In this document: positions 16,098 to 24,836 of the stretch, in pieces
How the letters are laid out: each line of letters starts with the position of its first letter
Position numbering within the stretch: position 1 is the stretch's first letter
Assembly: GCA_964579795.1 (NCBI GenBank)
Contig: CAZOHM010000010.1
Span: 1 to 64,000, forward strand
Source of the DNA: JAEYFP01 sp964579795
GTDB lineage: Bacteria; Bacillota; Clostridia; Lachnospirales; Lachnospiraceae
Length of the DNA: 64,000 nucleotides
Direction of reading: 5' to 3'
Position numbers and translations under genes: made by a program
Notes under the pieces: model-generated
What the model saw: only the letters and a program-made list of their open reading frames with translations
What the model was told of the DNA's origin: nothing
Databases searched by the model: none

Positions 16098-17024
16098 TCA
16101 AGCAGATATCAGGCGAATATCAACCCAGTAATTCAACAGTGAAATATCCATAAATGTCAAAGCAAGTAGAATTGCAACTAAAATGACAATATAGATGAGA
16201 AGCTTTTTTTCTCTGTAAAGCTTCTCTGGCTTCTGAACAGCAGAATCCGGCTTGAAGCTGATCCAAAGATAAAAACAAAACAATCCAAAAATAAAAGGCA
16301 TTGCAATCAAATATTCAATTCTGTACTTAATCATAAAAATCCCAATAAAGAACGTTGCACACATCGCGTAAAAGAAGGCAGAAACAAGCAGAGAATTCTC
16401 TGAATAATATTTGAATGACTTTCGATAGAGTCCTGCCTGCTCGGGATCTGCAATCATACGATATTCTGCAAATCGTTTTGTAGCCATCAGGAAAGCTCCT
16501 GCAAACCAGTAGCCAACCAAAATACTAATCGGTGGCTGATATTCGCTTGTAATAATAAACCAGCCAAGTAACAGTCTAATCATATTATTAATGGATTCTG
16601 AAAGAACATCCAGATATGGAATATCCTTTGTTCTGATTGGTTTTACATTGTATAGTACACCCATCACAAGAAGCCATATTTCCATATATAGAAACAACCG
16701 GTTCACAAGCAGAGAGCATCCAACACCCAGCAAAATAAAAACAACGTATTCCAGCATTACAAGCGAAAACTTCATGTTTTCAGAAACAACCGGTCGATAT
16801 TTCTTAGTAGGATGGTACTTGTCAAATTCTGCATCCAGCCATTCGTTAATTACATAATTTGCTGATGCAACAAAGCATGTTGCTAAAAAACCAATCAGGA
16901 GCTTTACAATGGAAATAGATGTCACCGGCTGCTCTGTAAGAAGAATTGCAATGACAACACCCGGCAGAATAAATACATTCTTAATCCAGTGATCCGGTCT
17001 TGCTATTTTAATATATTTCTTCAT
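16098..17024 (-). CDS. UbiA-family prenyltransferase, phosphoribosyltransferase-like
   Basis: Integral membrane enzyme of 308 residues with about eight or nine helices. The first Mg/diphosphate motif is N60-E-W-L-D64-A-E-F-D68, followed by YHPTKKYRP, and the second is near VKPIRTKDIPYLDVLSESIN. The opening RPDHWIKNVFILPG and the HPTK-RP block fit the decaprenyl-phosphate phosphoribosyltransferase branch (Rv3806c type) more than quinone or haem prenyltransferases. ATG at 17024 overlaps the 3' end of rpe by 17 bases and uses a GGAGGA site inside rpe. It would use PRPP and undecaprenyl phosphate; Rpe upstream belongs to pentose phosphate metabolism. Substrates are inferred. Confidence 0.85.
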   Translation of the reverse strand: MKKYIKIARPDHWIKNVFILPGVVIAILLTEQPVTSISIVKLLIGFLATCFVASANYVINEWLDAEFDKYHPTKKYRPVVSENMKFSLVMLEYVVFILLGVGCSLLVNRLFLYMEIWLLVMGVLYNVKPIRTKDIPYLDVLSESINNMIRLLLGWFIITSEYQPPISILVGYWFAGAFLMATKRFAEYRMIADPEQAGLYRKSFKYYSENSLLVSAFFYAMCATFFIGIFMIKYRIEYLIAMPFIFGLFCFYLWISFKPDSAVQKPEKLYREKKLLIYIVILVAILLALTFMDISLLNYWVDIRLISA

Positions 17025-17700
17025 TAATCTTTGTTCCTCCGTTATTGTATTTATCGAAAACAGCCTTGAAATATGCGACATTAGCTGCAATGTCTCCGTG
17101 AAATACAGAAGAACCCATTACAATTACATTTGCGCCTGCATCCAAAACGATATGAATATTCTCCCGTGTAATACCACCATCTACTTCAATATCCCTCTCC
17201 AATCCTCTTTCCAACAGCATCTGACGCAGTCCTTGAATTTTATCAGTACAGATGTCCATATACTTCTGACCACCAAAACCAGGTTCGACTGTCATAATTA
17301 AAAACATATCTGCATCCTGCAGTACTGGCTCAAGAATTTCTATTGATGTTTGTGGCTTAATTGATACGCCAGCACGCATGCCAAGCGAATGTATCAAATT
17401 CAAGGTTTCCTTTAATGGCTTACATGCTTCTGCATGAACAGTAATCAAATCTGCTCCGGCCTGTCTAAACTCCTGAATATATCGTTCTGGCTGCTCAATC
17501 ATCAAATGTACATCCAGCGTTTTTTTTGTGATTTTCCTGACTGATTCAATAATTGGCATCCCGAATGAAATATTTGGAACAAACATCCCATCCATCACAT
17601 CTACATGAAAATAATCCGTTCCAGCTTCATCTGCCGTTTTCATATTACTTCCAAGTATCGTAAAATCCGCCGCTAATATGGACGGTGATAATAACAACAT
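17008..17700 (-). CDS. rpe: Ribulose-phosphate 3-epimerase
   Basis: Pentose phosphate pathway enzyme that interconverts ribulose-5-phosphate and xylulose-5-phosphate. The 230-residue TIM barrel shows SPSILAADF, the metal and catalytic segments HVDVMDGMFVPNISFG and HLMI, VEPGFGGQ and EVDGGI. The ATG at 17700 lies one base after the rsgA stop. This rsgA-rpe order is standard in Firmicutes, where thiN usually follows; here ubiA follows instead. Confidence 0.97.
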   Translation of the reverse strand: MLLLSPSILAADFTILGSNMKTADEAGTDYFHVDVMDGMFVPNISFGMPIIESVRKITKKTLDVHLMIEQPERYIQEFRQAGADLITVHAEACKPLKETLNLIHSLGMRAGVSIKPQTSIEILEPVLQDADMFLIMTVEPGFGGQKYMDICTDKIQGLRQMLLERGLERDIEVDGGITRENIHIVLDAGANVIVMGSSVFHGDIAANVAYFKAVFDKYNNGGTKINEEIY

Positions 17701-17701
17701 A

Positions 17702-18577
17702 TTAATGTCTCCTCTGGTTTTTTAATTCACCGAATATCTGTACATAATTTTTATATCTGTTTTCATTAATAATGCCAGCTTCTACAGCTGCTTTTACACC
17801 GCAATCCGGTTCATGCGTATGCGTGCATGGCTGAAATCGGCAGTCTGCATACGAAAGAAATTCATCGTAATATTTCCAAATATCTTCGCAATCCATATCA
17901 AACAATTCAAAAGAACTGAATCCCGGGGTATCCATCAGATAGGTTTTCTCTGCAATTCTGAATATTTCAGAATGACGGGTTGTATGCTTACCTCTATCAG
18001 CCTTTTCACTGATTGCACCAGTTTCGACCGTTACGTTCTTCTGCAGACAATTTACAAGTGACGATTTTCCAACTCCACTCGGTCCTGCGACCGTTGTTGT
18101 CTTTCCCTGTAAAAGCTTTTGCAGTTCACTGATTCCTTTTTCTGTCTTTGTACTCGTCACAAGAAGCGTACAACCACTCTCTCCATACATACGTTCAAGC
18201 AGTTCTGTTTCCTCATCAGTAACAAGATCCTCTTTATTGAAGCAAAGAATAATAGGCACATTTTGCAGTTTGTATTGTAAGATCATTTTATCTGTCATAA
18301 TAAAATTAGGTACAGGCTTTGTCAGGGCAAAGACAACCAACGCCTGATCAATATTTGCAACCTGTGGTCTAATCAGCGTATTCTTTCTTTTTAAAAGCTC
18401 AATAATATTCCCAAGCTTCGCTTCACAATCCAATACTTCTATTTCAACTAAATCACCAACAAGCGGCTTCTGTCTGTCAAATCTGAGAATGCCCTTCGCC
18501 TTACACTCATAAAGCCCCTGATTCTCGACATATACATAATAAAATCCAGCAATTCCTTTAACAATTTTCCCCTGCAT
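17702..18577 (-). CDS. rsgA: Ribosome small-subunit GTPase RsgA
   Basis: Circularly permuted GTPase that helps 30S subunit maturation. The 291-residue protein has an N-terminal OB fold, the G4 motif CFNKEDL placed before G1 (GPSGVGKSSLVN), G3 DTPGFSSF, and a C-terminal zinc site C-x4-C-x-H-x5-C (DCRFQPCTHTHEPDC). It lies 3 bases after prkC in the conserved prpC-prkC-rsgA-rpe group, and RsgA is a known kinase target in other Firmicutes. Confidence 0.97.
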   Translation of the reverse strand: MQGKIVKGIAGFYYVYVENQGLYECKAKGILRFDRQKPLVGDLVEIEVLDCEAKLGNIIELLKRKNTLIRPQVANIDQALVVFALTKPVPNFIMTDKMILQYKLQNVPIILCFNKEDLVTDEETELLERMYGESGCTLLVTSTKTEKGISELQKLLQGKTTTVAGPSGVGKSSLVNCLQKNVTVETGAISEKADRGKHTTRHSEIFRIAEKTYLMDTPGFSSFELFDMDCEDIWKYYDEFLSYADCRFQPCTHTHEPDCGVKAAVEAGIINENRYKNYVQIFGELKNQRRH

Positions 18578-18580
18578 TCA

Positions 18581-20959
18581 TTATTCCTTTGTAAAAGTCA
18601 CAGCTACCGGAGCCGTTGTTTCCCATTGTCCATCTGTCTTTTGATATGTGACAGTCACAACTCCGGACTCACTTCCTGTAATTCCAGTCTTAACCATAGC
18701 ATATGGGAAAGTTGTTGTAGAATACCGCTGTAGCTCATTTCCGGCAGCATCCAACAATACTATAATTGCTTCAGTTCCTGCCAGATAATCTGCAGGGGCG
18801 CTGATATTATAACTACAACTGAATCCTGAAGCCCCAAGGCTCACAGTAAAATCAACACTTGTTCCTGCCTCAACCTTCATACCTGCTGAATATGTCTGTG
18901 AAATAACAAGACCAGCCAGAACAGAGTTATTATTTTCTTCACTGATTGTCGACCAGGAAAGACCCGCTGCTGTCAAAAGTGATTTTGCAGTCGTTTCATC
19001 CTTTCCAACCAAGTCCGGCACCTCTACCTCAGTTGAGGTTTTTCCTGAACTGACAACAACCTTTACACTGCTTCCCTTTACAGCGTTTGTCGCGCCAAGA
19101 GGACTTTGTGAAATAACATTTCCTTTTTCTACAGAATCATTTTCACTGTACTCCTTAGAAAGGGTAAACCCTTCATTTTCCAGTGCAACCTTTGCTTCTG
19201 CTTCACTCTTTCCTACTACATCCGGAACTGCTACACCTTCTGTTTTTCCACTGCTTACGACAAGTGTCAGAACACTTCCTTTTTCAACCTGTGTGTCTGC
19301 AGCAATATCCTGTGAAATAATAAAATCTTTTTCATAATCTGCCGATTCCTGATAGGATGCTTTTGCAGTCAGACCAGCTTCTTTCAACGCTGTCCCAGCG
19401 TCTTCAACTGAAATACCAACCACATTCGGTACTGCAACCATACCTGATTCTGATTCTACAGCAGTATTCTCGGATGAACTGGTTCCAAACAATCCCAACA
19501 CTTTTCCAACGACAAAAATTGCAACAAGTGCAATAATAATTGCAGCAACAATCATCAGAACAGTCATGACCTTTTCCATTTTAGGATCTACATCGTCATC
19601 CAGTTCCTCATCCTCTTCGTAATACTCCTCTTCCTCATTAGGTTCAACCTGATGGTATCGCTTCTGCTGCGGATTACTTTTACTGTTTCTTGTCTTCTCA
19701 TCCCTTGAAGAATGGCCTTTCTCTTTGTTTTTTCTGGAGGAACGTGGAGAAAAGGCAAGCTCCTCTTCATCCTCTTCCTGATAGCCTCCATAAATTGGTT
19801 CCTGATAAACTGGTTCTTCATAAGGAGATTCAGAATATCCTTTTTGCTGATATCCGCTCTGATCGTATCCTGTCTGCACGAATTCATTTCCATATCCACC
19901 CGGTGCATATCCATTTGGCTGATATCCAGGCTGTTGATATCCAGGCTGTTGATATCCATTCTGTTCATACGGTTGTTCATATAGCGGCTCCGCATACCCA
20001 GCTCCATATGTCGGTGGCACCGAATCCCCAAACGCTGGGCCTACTGTAGTCTGCTGCCTGATTTGACGTCTGTCTACATCAGTAATCGCCTTTGTTCCTT
20101 CACTGCTTGCCGCCTGTGTAATTGTAACAAAATTTTCATCAGGATTGATGAGTGAACGTTTCAAATCCTGAATCAGTTCACCCATATTTTGATAACGTCG
20201 ATCCGGATTTTTCTGTGTACATTTGAATATTATCTGTTCAACACTAATCGGTATTTCCTGAACATAAATACGCGGAGACGGCATTTCCTCCTGTATATGC
20301 TTAATTGCAATTGCAACCGTTGTCTCTCCGTCAAACGGGACTCTGCCGGTTACCATTTCAAACAATGTAATACCTATGGAATAAATATCACTCTTTGCAT
20401 CCGAATAACCACCCCTCGCCTGCTCCGGCGATGTATAATGGACAGAACCCATCGCATGGGATGTAATTGTATCGCTTGTTGCTGCCCGTGCAATACCAAA
20501 ATCGGCGACTTTTACCTTTCCCTCTTTGGAAATGATAATATTCTGCGGCTTAATGTCTCTGTGGATAATACCATTATTATGTGCAGCCTCGATTCCCATC
20601 GAAACTTGAATGGCTATACTGACAGCTTCTTTTACTGAAAGCCTGATTTTCTTTTCGATATAGTTCTTCAGTGTTATGCCTTCGACAAGTTCCATAACAA
20701 AATAATACATGCCGTCTTCTTCTCCAACGTCATATACATTCACAATATTAGGATGCATCAGTCCTGCTGCTGACTGCGCCTCCACACGAAACTTTGAGAC
20801 AAAATTCTTATTTGAAGAATACTCTGCCTTTAATACCTTAATTGCAACAAATCGATTCAGCTTATGGCACTTTGCCTTGTATACATCTGCCATTCCGCCC
20901 GCACCGATTTTCTCTATGATTTCATAGCGTTCCCCTAAAATCGTTCCTGGTTTTAACAT
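18581..20959 (-). CDS. prkC: PASTA-domain Ser/Thr kinase PrkC/StkP with tyrosine-rich linker
   Basis: Membrane kinase that senses muropeptides or lipid II and phosphorylates cytoplasmic proteins. It has 792 residues. The kinase domain is about 10-270, with G-loop IGAGGMADVY, K41, HRDIKPQN (D135) and DFG (153-155). A Tyr/Gln/Gly/Pro-rich stretch with YQQPGYQQPGYQPNGY-like repeats spans 317-395, followed by a charged region 396-460, a membrane helix 464-487 and three PASTA domains (about 507-571, 576-640, 645-708). An extra C-terminal beta-rich domain of about 84 residues follows. Its ATG overlaps the prpC stop by 7 bases. Linker and C-terminal domain are longer than in the B. subtilis enzyme (648 residues). 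Confidence 0.96.
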   Translation of the reverse strand: MLKPGTILGERYEIIEKIGAGGMADVYKAKCHKLNRFVAIKVLKAEYSSNKNFVSKFRVEAQSAAGLMHPNIVNVYDVGEEDGMYYFVMELVEGITLKNYIEKKIRLSVKEAVSIAIQVSMGIEAAHNNGIIHRDIKPQNIIISKEGKVKVADFGIARAATSDTITSHAMGSVHYTSPEQARGGYSDAKSDIYSIGITLFEMVTGRVPFDGETTVAIAIKHIQEEMPSPRIYVQEIPISVEQIIFKCTQKNPDRRYQNMGELIQDLKRSLINPDENFVTITQAASSEGTKAITDVDRRQIRQQTTVGPAFGDSVPPTYGAGYAEPLYEQPYEQNGYQQPGYQQPGYQPNGYAPGGYGNEFVQTGYDQSGYQQKGYSESPYEEPVYQEPIYGGYQEEDEEELAFSPRSSRKNKEKGHSSRDEKTRNSKSNPQQKRYHQVEPNEEEEYYEEDEELDDDVDPKMEKVMTVLMIVAAIIIALVAIFVVGKVLGLFGTSSSENTAVESESGMVAVPNVVGISVEDAGTALKEAGLTAKASYQESADYEKDFIISQDIAADTQVEKGSVLTLVVSSGKTEGVAVPDVVGKSEAEAKVALENEGFTLSKEYSENDSVEKGNVISQSPLGATNAVKGSSVKVVVSSGKTSTEVEVPDLVGKDETTAKSLLTAAGLSWSTISEENNNSVLAGLVISQTYSAGMKVEAGTSVDFTVSLGASGFSCSYNISAPADYLAGTEAIIVLLDAAGNELQRYSTTTFPYAMVKTGITGSESGVVTVTYQKTDGQWETTAPVAVTFTKE

Positions 20960-21699
20960 TTACTCACCTCATCTGCAAATGGCTCTACAATAATCACAGC
21001 AATATTATCTTTCCCGCCATTGTGATTCGCTACCTTAATTAATTCCTCCACAATCTGTACAACATCTCTCTGAGCTCTGACTACCATTCTGATATCTTCA
21101 TCTTCAATCATATTTGTCAGACCGTCAGAACACATTAAAATCAGATCGCCCTTTTTCAGATCGACCTCAAAGAAATCTATTTCTATCGTCTCAGATGCAC
21201 CTATGGCTCGAGTGATAATATTCTTATCCGGATGTGATCTTGCTGCACTTCTGTCAATCTCACCTATCCTTACCATTTCTTCTACAAGAGAATGATCCTT
21301 TGTAATCTGTTGAATCTGTTCATCAATCAGGTATAATCTACTGTCGCCAACATTAGCAACATAAAGTATATCGTCCACAACTGTCGCTACAACAACCGTA
21401 GTACCCATTCCCTTAAAATCCTCTTCTGCGGCTGCTTTTCTAAATATCTCCACGTTTGCACATTCGATTGCTTCACGCATAATCCTAATTGGCTCTTTTT
21501 CCTCGCACATCATAACTTCACGTTCAATCGCTTTTACTGTATAGGCAGAAGCATAATCACCAGCATTATGCCCACCCATACCATCTGCAACAATAAAAAG
21601 ATTGGGGAGATTTCCGAGCGGAACTTCACACGTATAAACGCAATCCTGATTCAGCTTTCTTTTCCGTCCAATATCCGTTTTAGAGAATGTTTTCAGCAT
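20953..21699 (-). CDS. prpC: PP2C-family Ser/Thr phosphatase PrpC/Stp
   Basis: Cytoplasmic Mn-dependent phosphatase of 248 residues that reverses PrkC phosphorylation. Metal-binding aspartates lie in LNQDCVYT, IVADGMGGHNAGDYAS, ILMCSDGLTNMI and GGKDNIAVIIV, and GDSRLYL is present. Start is ATG at 21699 behind GGAGAGAGG; the frame is open further upstream, but that part overlaps rlmN. It overlaps prkC by 7 bases, consistent with matched expression of the kinase-phosphatase pair. Confidence 0.96.
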   Translation of the reverse strand: MLKTFSKTDIGRKRKLNQDCVYTCEVPLGNLPNLFIVADGMGGHNAGDYASAYTVKAIEREVMMCEEKEPIRIMREAIECANVEIFRKAAAEEDFKGMGTTVVVATVVDDILYVANVGDSRLYLIDEQIQQITKDHSLVEEMVRIGEIDRSAARSHPDKNIITRAIGASETIEIDFFEVDLKKGDLILMCSDGLTNMIEDEDIRMVVRAQRDVVQIVEELIKVANHNGGKDNIAVIIVEPFADEVSKC

Positions 21700-21718
21700 A
21701 CTCCTCTCTCCTTTCTGA

Positions 21719-22780
21719 TTATTCTTTATTCTGTAAAGGCTGTTCACATTGAGAAAGATATCTTCTTCGCAGCTGACCGCATGCGCCGTCAATGTCCCTA
21801 CCCATTTCCCTTCTAATAGTAACATTTATATGATTTTTTTCAAGTTTAATTTTGAACGCTTCAATTACAGCTCGTTTTGATTGTATGTAATCCCTCTCCT
21901 TTACAGGATTAATAGGAATTAAATTGATATGACAGTTCATGCCTTTTACAAGTTTTGAAAGCTCAACAGCATCCTGTTCTGTGTCATTTGTTCCTGCAAC
22001 AAGGCTATATTCAAATGTAAGTCGTCTGCCTGTCTGTATAAAATAATAGCGGCAGGCTTCCATCAATTCATCAAGTGAATACTTATTTGCAATCGGCATC
22101 AGACTTTTTCTTTTTTCATCATTGGAAGCATGTAGAGATATTGCAAGTGTAATCTGCAGTTTTTCGTCTGCAAGCCTTTTCATTTCCGGAACAAGTCCAC
22201 ATGTGGAAATGGTCACATTTCTCTGACTGATATGCAGTCCTCTATCATCTGTCAGGATATGCAGAAATTTCAAAATATTATCATAATTATCAAGTGGTTC
22301 ACCCGAACCCATTACAACTACATTTGAAATTTTTTCCCCTGTTTCCTTCATAATACCATATATCTGTCCAACAATTTCTCCGGGCAGCAGATTTCTCTCC
22401 AAGCCATCAATTGTGGAAGCACAAAATCTGCAGCCCATCCGGCAACCAACCTGGGATGATACACAAACAGAATTTCCGTGCTCATATCGCATGAAAACAC
22501 TTTCAACAACATGATTGTCATGCAATCCGAACAAATACTTCTTTGTTCCATCGATTTTTGATTCCTGTACATGTATACATCGTACCTGATATAAGGTAAA
22601 CTCATCACTGCATTTTTGTCTAAATGCTTTAGACAGGTTCGACATTTCATCAAAACTGTCAACCTGCTTTGCATGCAGCCAGTCATATACCTGACCCGCA
22701 CGAAATTTCTTCTCAGATAATGCTTCTATGGCGGTCTCCAGTTCCTGATAGGACAGCGATCTGATATCTGTTTTTTCCAT
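21719..22780 (-). CDS. rlmN: 23S rRNA A2503 / tRNA A37 C2-methyltransferase RlmN
   Basis: Radical-SAM enzyme of 353 residues. The cluster motif is C113-R-M-G-C117-R-F-C120, preceded by an N-terminal helical domain, with GSGEPLDNYDN and NISTCGL-type SAM contacts following. A conserved cysteine near the C-terminus (DIDGACGQLR) forms the methyl-carrying residue pair in the family. The GACGQL end distinguishes RlmN from Cfr in general organisation, though the two are close relatives. The ATG overlaps the rsmB stop by one base. Confidence 0.95.
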   Translation of the reverse strand: MEKTDIRSLSYQELETAIEALSEKKFRAGQVYDWLHAKQVDSFDEMSNLSKAFRQKCSDEFTLYQVRCIHVQESKIDGTKKYLFGLHDNHVVESVFMRYEHGNSVCVSSQVGCRMGCRFCASTIDGLERNLLPGEIVGQIYGIMKETGEKISNVVVMGSGEPLDNYDNILKFLHILTDDRGLHISQRNVTISTCGLVPEMKRLADEKLQITLAISLHASNDEKRKSLMPIANKYSLDELMEACRYYFIQTGRRLTFEYSLVAGTNDTEQDAVELSKLVKGMNCHINLIPINPVKERDYIQSKRAVIEAFKIKLEKNHINVTIRREMGRDIDGACGQLRRRYLSQCEQPLQNKE

Positions 22781-24120
22781 TATGATTTCCTTTTAAATTT
22801 TGCTATAAAAAAGCCATCTGTGTTATGAAGCTGTGGTAACAGCTGAATATATCCCTGTTCCTGTGTATTGGCTGCGTATGCCTCCTGAAGTTCCAGATGC
22901 GTGCTTCTTTGAAAAGGAAGATTCTCTTCAATCCATAACACATTGTCTTCATTTTCTGCACGATGTATCGTACATGTACTGAACATCAGCGTACCGCCCG
23001 GTTTAACATATTGACTCACAACCCTTAAAATATTTCTCTGCAGTTCTACAATGCTTGCCATTGATTCCTGCGTTACTCTATACTTAATGTCATTTTTCCG
23101 TCCCATAATGCCAAGACCGGAGCACGGCAGGTCAGCAATAACAACATCTGCTTTTCCAACCATGGACGGCGTCAGTTCACATGCATCCTGTACAACTGCA
23201 TCTATATTGGAAAAGCCGACTCTTTGAATATGTTCTCTAATAAGTGACACCTTTTCCTCTGTCAAATCTCTTGCCTCTACATGTCCGCTTCCCCGCAAAA
23301 TATCAGCAGCATGTATTGATTTTCCACCTGGAGCTGCACATACATCCAACACATAATCACCCTCTGCAATATTCGCTGCTTCGCAGACAAGCATAGAACT
23401 TACATCCTGTACCTGAAAATATCCTTTATGAAAAGAATCAAGTTCTGCAATCGAATCTGTTTGTGTCAGCCGAAATGCATAAGGCAAACCAGATACTTTT
23501 TCAACAGACACCTGTTCATTAAGCAGTCTTTTCTCCAACTCATCTGCAGATATTTTTGATAAATTCGTCCTGATTGTTAATGGTCTTGACTCTAAAAAGG
23601 CATGTAGAATCTGTTCGGTATTTTTCTCACCCTGCTCAGACAGAAACTGCTTTACAAGCCACTCCGGCATGGAATACCGGATGGATAAGCTCATTACCGT
23701 ATCACTCCGGTCCGGATATTTAACCGTATCCAGATTTCTTGAAACGTTTCTCAAAACACCATTCACAAATCCTTTCAGTGTTCGAAATCCTTTCTTTTCT
23801 GCAAGCTTTACAGCCTCATTACATACTGCAGATGCCGGAACTGCATCCATATACTTTAACTGATATACACCCATTTCCAGTATTGTACGAATAACCGGCT
23901 TCATTTTATTTGTCTTAGTGCTGCTGAACTGGTTAAGAATGTAATCAAGTTCTATTCTGCGCTCCAATGTTCCTTCGCATACACGCTTAATAAAGCTTCT
24001 GTCTTGACGTTCCAGATAACCGTATTTGTCGAGTACATTTTTAATTATTACATTACTGTATGCAGACTCTTTTTGAATTTCCAGAAGAGTCTCTAATATT
24101 ATTGCTCTGTCATTAATCAC
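22780..24120 (-). CDS. rsmB: 16S rRNA (cytosine967-C5)-methyltransferase RsmB
   Basis: SAM enzyme of 446 residues with an N-terminal NusB-like RNA-binding domain (INDRAIILETLLEIQKE onward) and a C-terminal methyltransferase domain. Motifs are VLDVCAAPGGKSIHAAD, the catalytic DLPCSGLGIMGR cysteine, and FSTCTIHRAENE. The start chosen is GTG at 24120, because GGAGGG lies about 10 bases upstream; a TTG at 24141 in frame is not preceded by a ribosome site. It overlaps the preceding yugP-like gene by 8 bases. Confidence 0.95.
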   Translation of the reverse strand: MINDRAIILETLLEIQKESAYSNVIIKNVLDKYGYLERQDRSFIKRVCEGTLERRIELDYILNQFSSTKTNKMKPVIRTILEMGVYQLKYMDAVPASAVCNEAVKLAEKKGFRTLKGFVNGVLRNVSRNLDTVKYPDRSDTVMSLSIRYSMPEWLVKQFLSEQGEKNTEQILHAFLESRPLTIRTNLSKISADELEKRLLNEQVSVEKVSGLPYAFRLTQTDSIAELDSFHKGYFQVQDVSSMLVCEAANIAEGDYVLDVCAAPGGKSIHAADILRGSGHVEARDLTEEKVSLIREHIQRVGFSNIDAVVQDACELTPSMVGKADVVIADLPCSGLGIMGRKNDIKYRVTQESMASIVELQRNILRVVSQYVKPGGTLMFSTCTIHRAENEDNVLWIEENLPFQRSTHLELQEAYAANTQEQGYIQLLPQLHNTDGFFIAKFKRKS

Positions 24121-24823
24121 GATTTCTGCGCCCTCCGCCAAACAACAGAATCAATCTGACAAGCTGCAGGATGGATGCTGCTGCAGATGCAACATAGGTT
24201 AATGCCGCCGCTCTCAGCACCTTTTCGGAGCCAGCCAATTCTTCCTTTGTGAGTATTCCTGTGGCATCTAAAACAGCAATTGCTCTGTGTGACGCATCAA
24301 ATTCAACCGGTAGCGTCATAACCTGAAAAAATACACCAAAGGAAAAAACAACAATTCCGAGTGAAATAAGAGGCTGAAAATACGAAATCAAAACACCAAG
24401 AATTATAATGGGAATACCCGCCTTTGACCCTATATTTGCAATTGGAAGAAACGCATTTCTCAATTCAAGCGGAACATATTTTTCATTATGCTGCATAGCA
24501 TGTCCACACTCATGAGCAGCCACGCAGACAGCTGCCACTGATCTGGAACCGTATACACTTTCAGACAAACGCAGCACTTTTGCTTTTGGATCAAAATGAT
24601 CTGTCAGCTCGCCGCGCACCTGCTGTACTGAAACATCATAAATGCCTGCACCGCGTAATATCTGTTGTGCTGTCTCAGCTCCTGTCATTCCCTTTTTGGA
24701 TATTACCTTCGAATACCTTGCAAAAGTAGATTTGACTGTAGATGAAGCCCAAATGGACAACAATGCTCCTATCAAAACAAGAATATATGTTTTATCAAAA
24801 TAATAGAAATTATAAAGTCCCAT
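24113..24823 (-). CDS. YugP-like membrane zinc metallopeptidase
   Basis: Predicted neutral zinc peptidase (Zn_peptidase_2 / YugP family) of 236 residues. There is an N-terminal membrane segment (about 11-29), then the zinc motif H104-E-C-G-H108 in AAHECGHAMQH, and two or more hydrophobic helices at 130-175 and 205-230. The substrate is not known for the family. In many clostridia this gene sits exactly here, between fmt and rsmB, which suggests a link to protein maturation or membrane quality control, but this is inference. ATG at 24823, 13 bases after fmt. Confidence 0.9.
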   Translation of the reverse strand: MGLYNFYYFDKTYILVLIGALLSIWASSTVKSTFARYSKVISKKGMTGAETAQQILRGAGIYDVSVQQVRGELTDHFDPKAKVLRLSESVYGSRSVAAVCVAAHECGHAMQHNEKYVPLELRNAFLPIANIGSKAGIPIIILGVLISYFQPLISLGIVVFSFGVFFQVMTLPVEFDASHRAIAVLDATGILTKEELAGSEKVLRAAALTYVASAAASILQLVRLILLFGGGRRNRD

Positions 24824-24836
24824 TCTTCCATCTCCT

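Noticed and set aside
19588..20049. Repeat-rich open frames on both strands within prkC
   Set aside because: They are other frames of the tyrosine-rich repeat; the kinase frame runs through them without a break.
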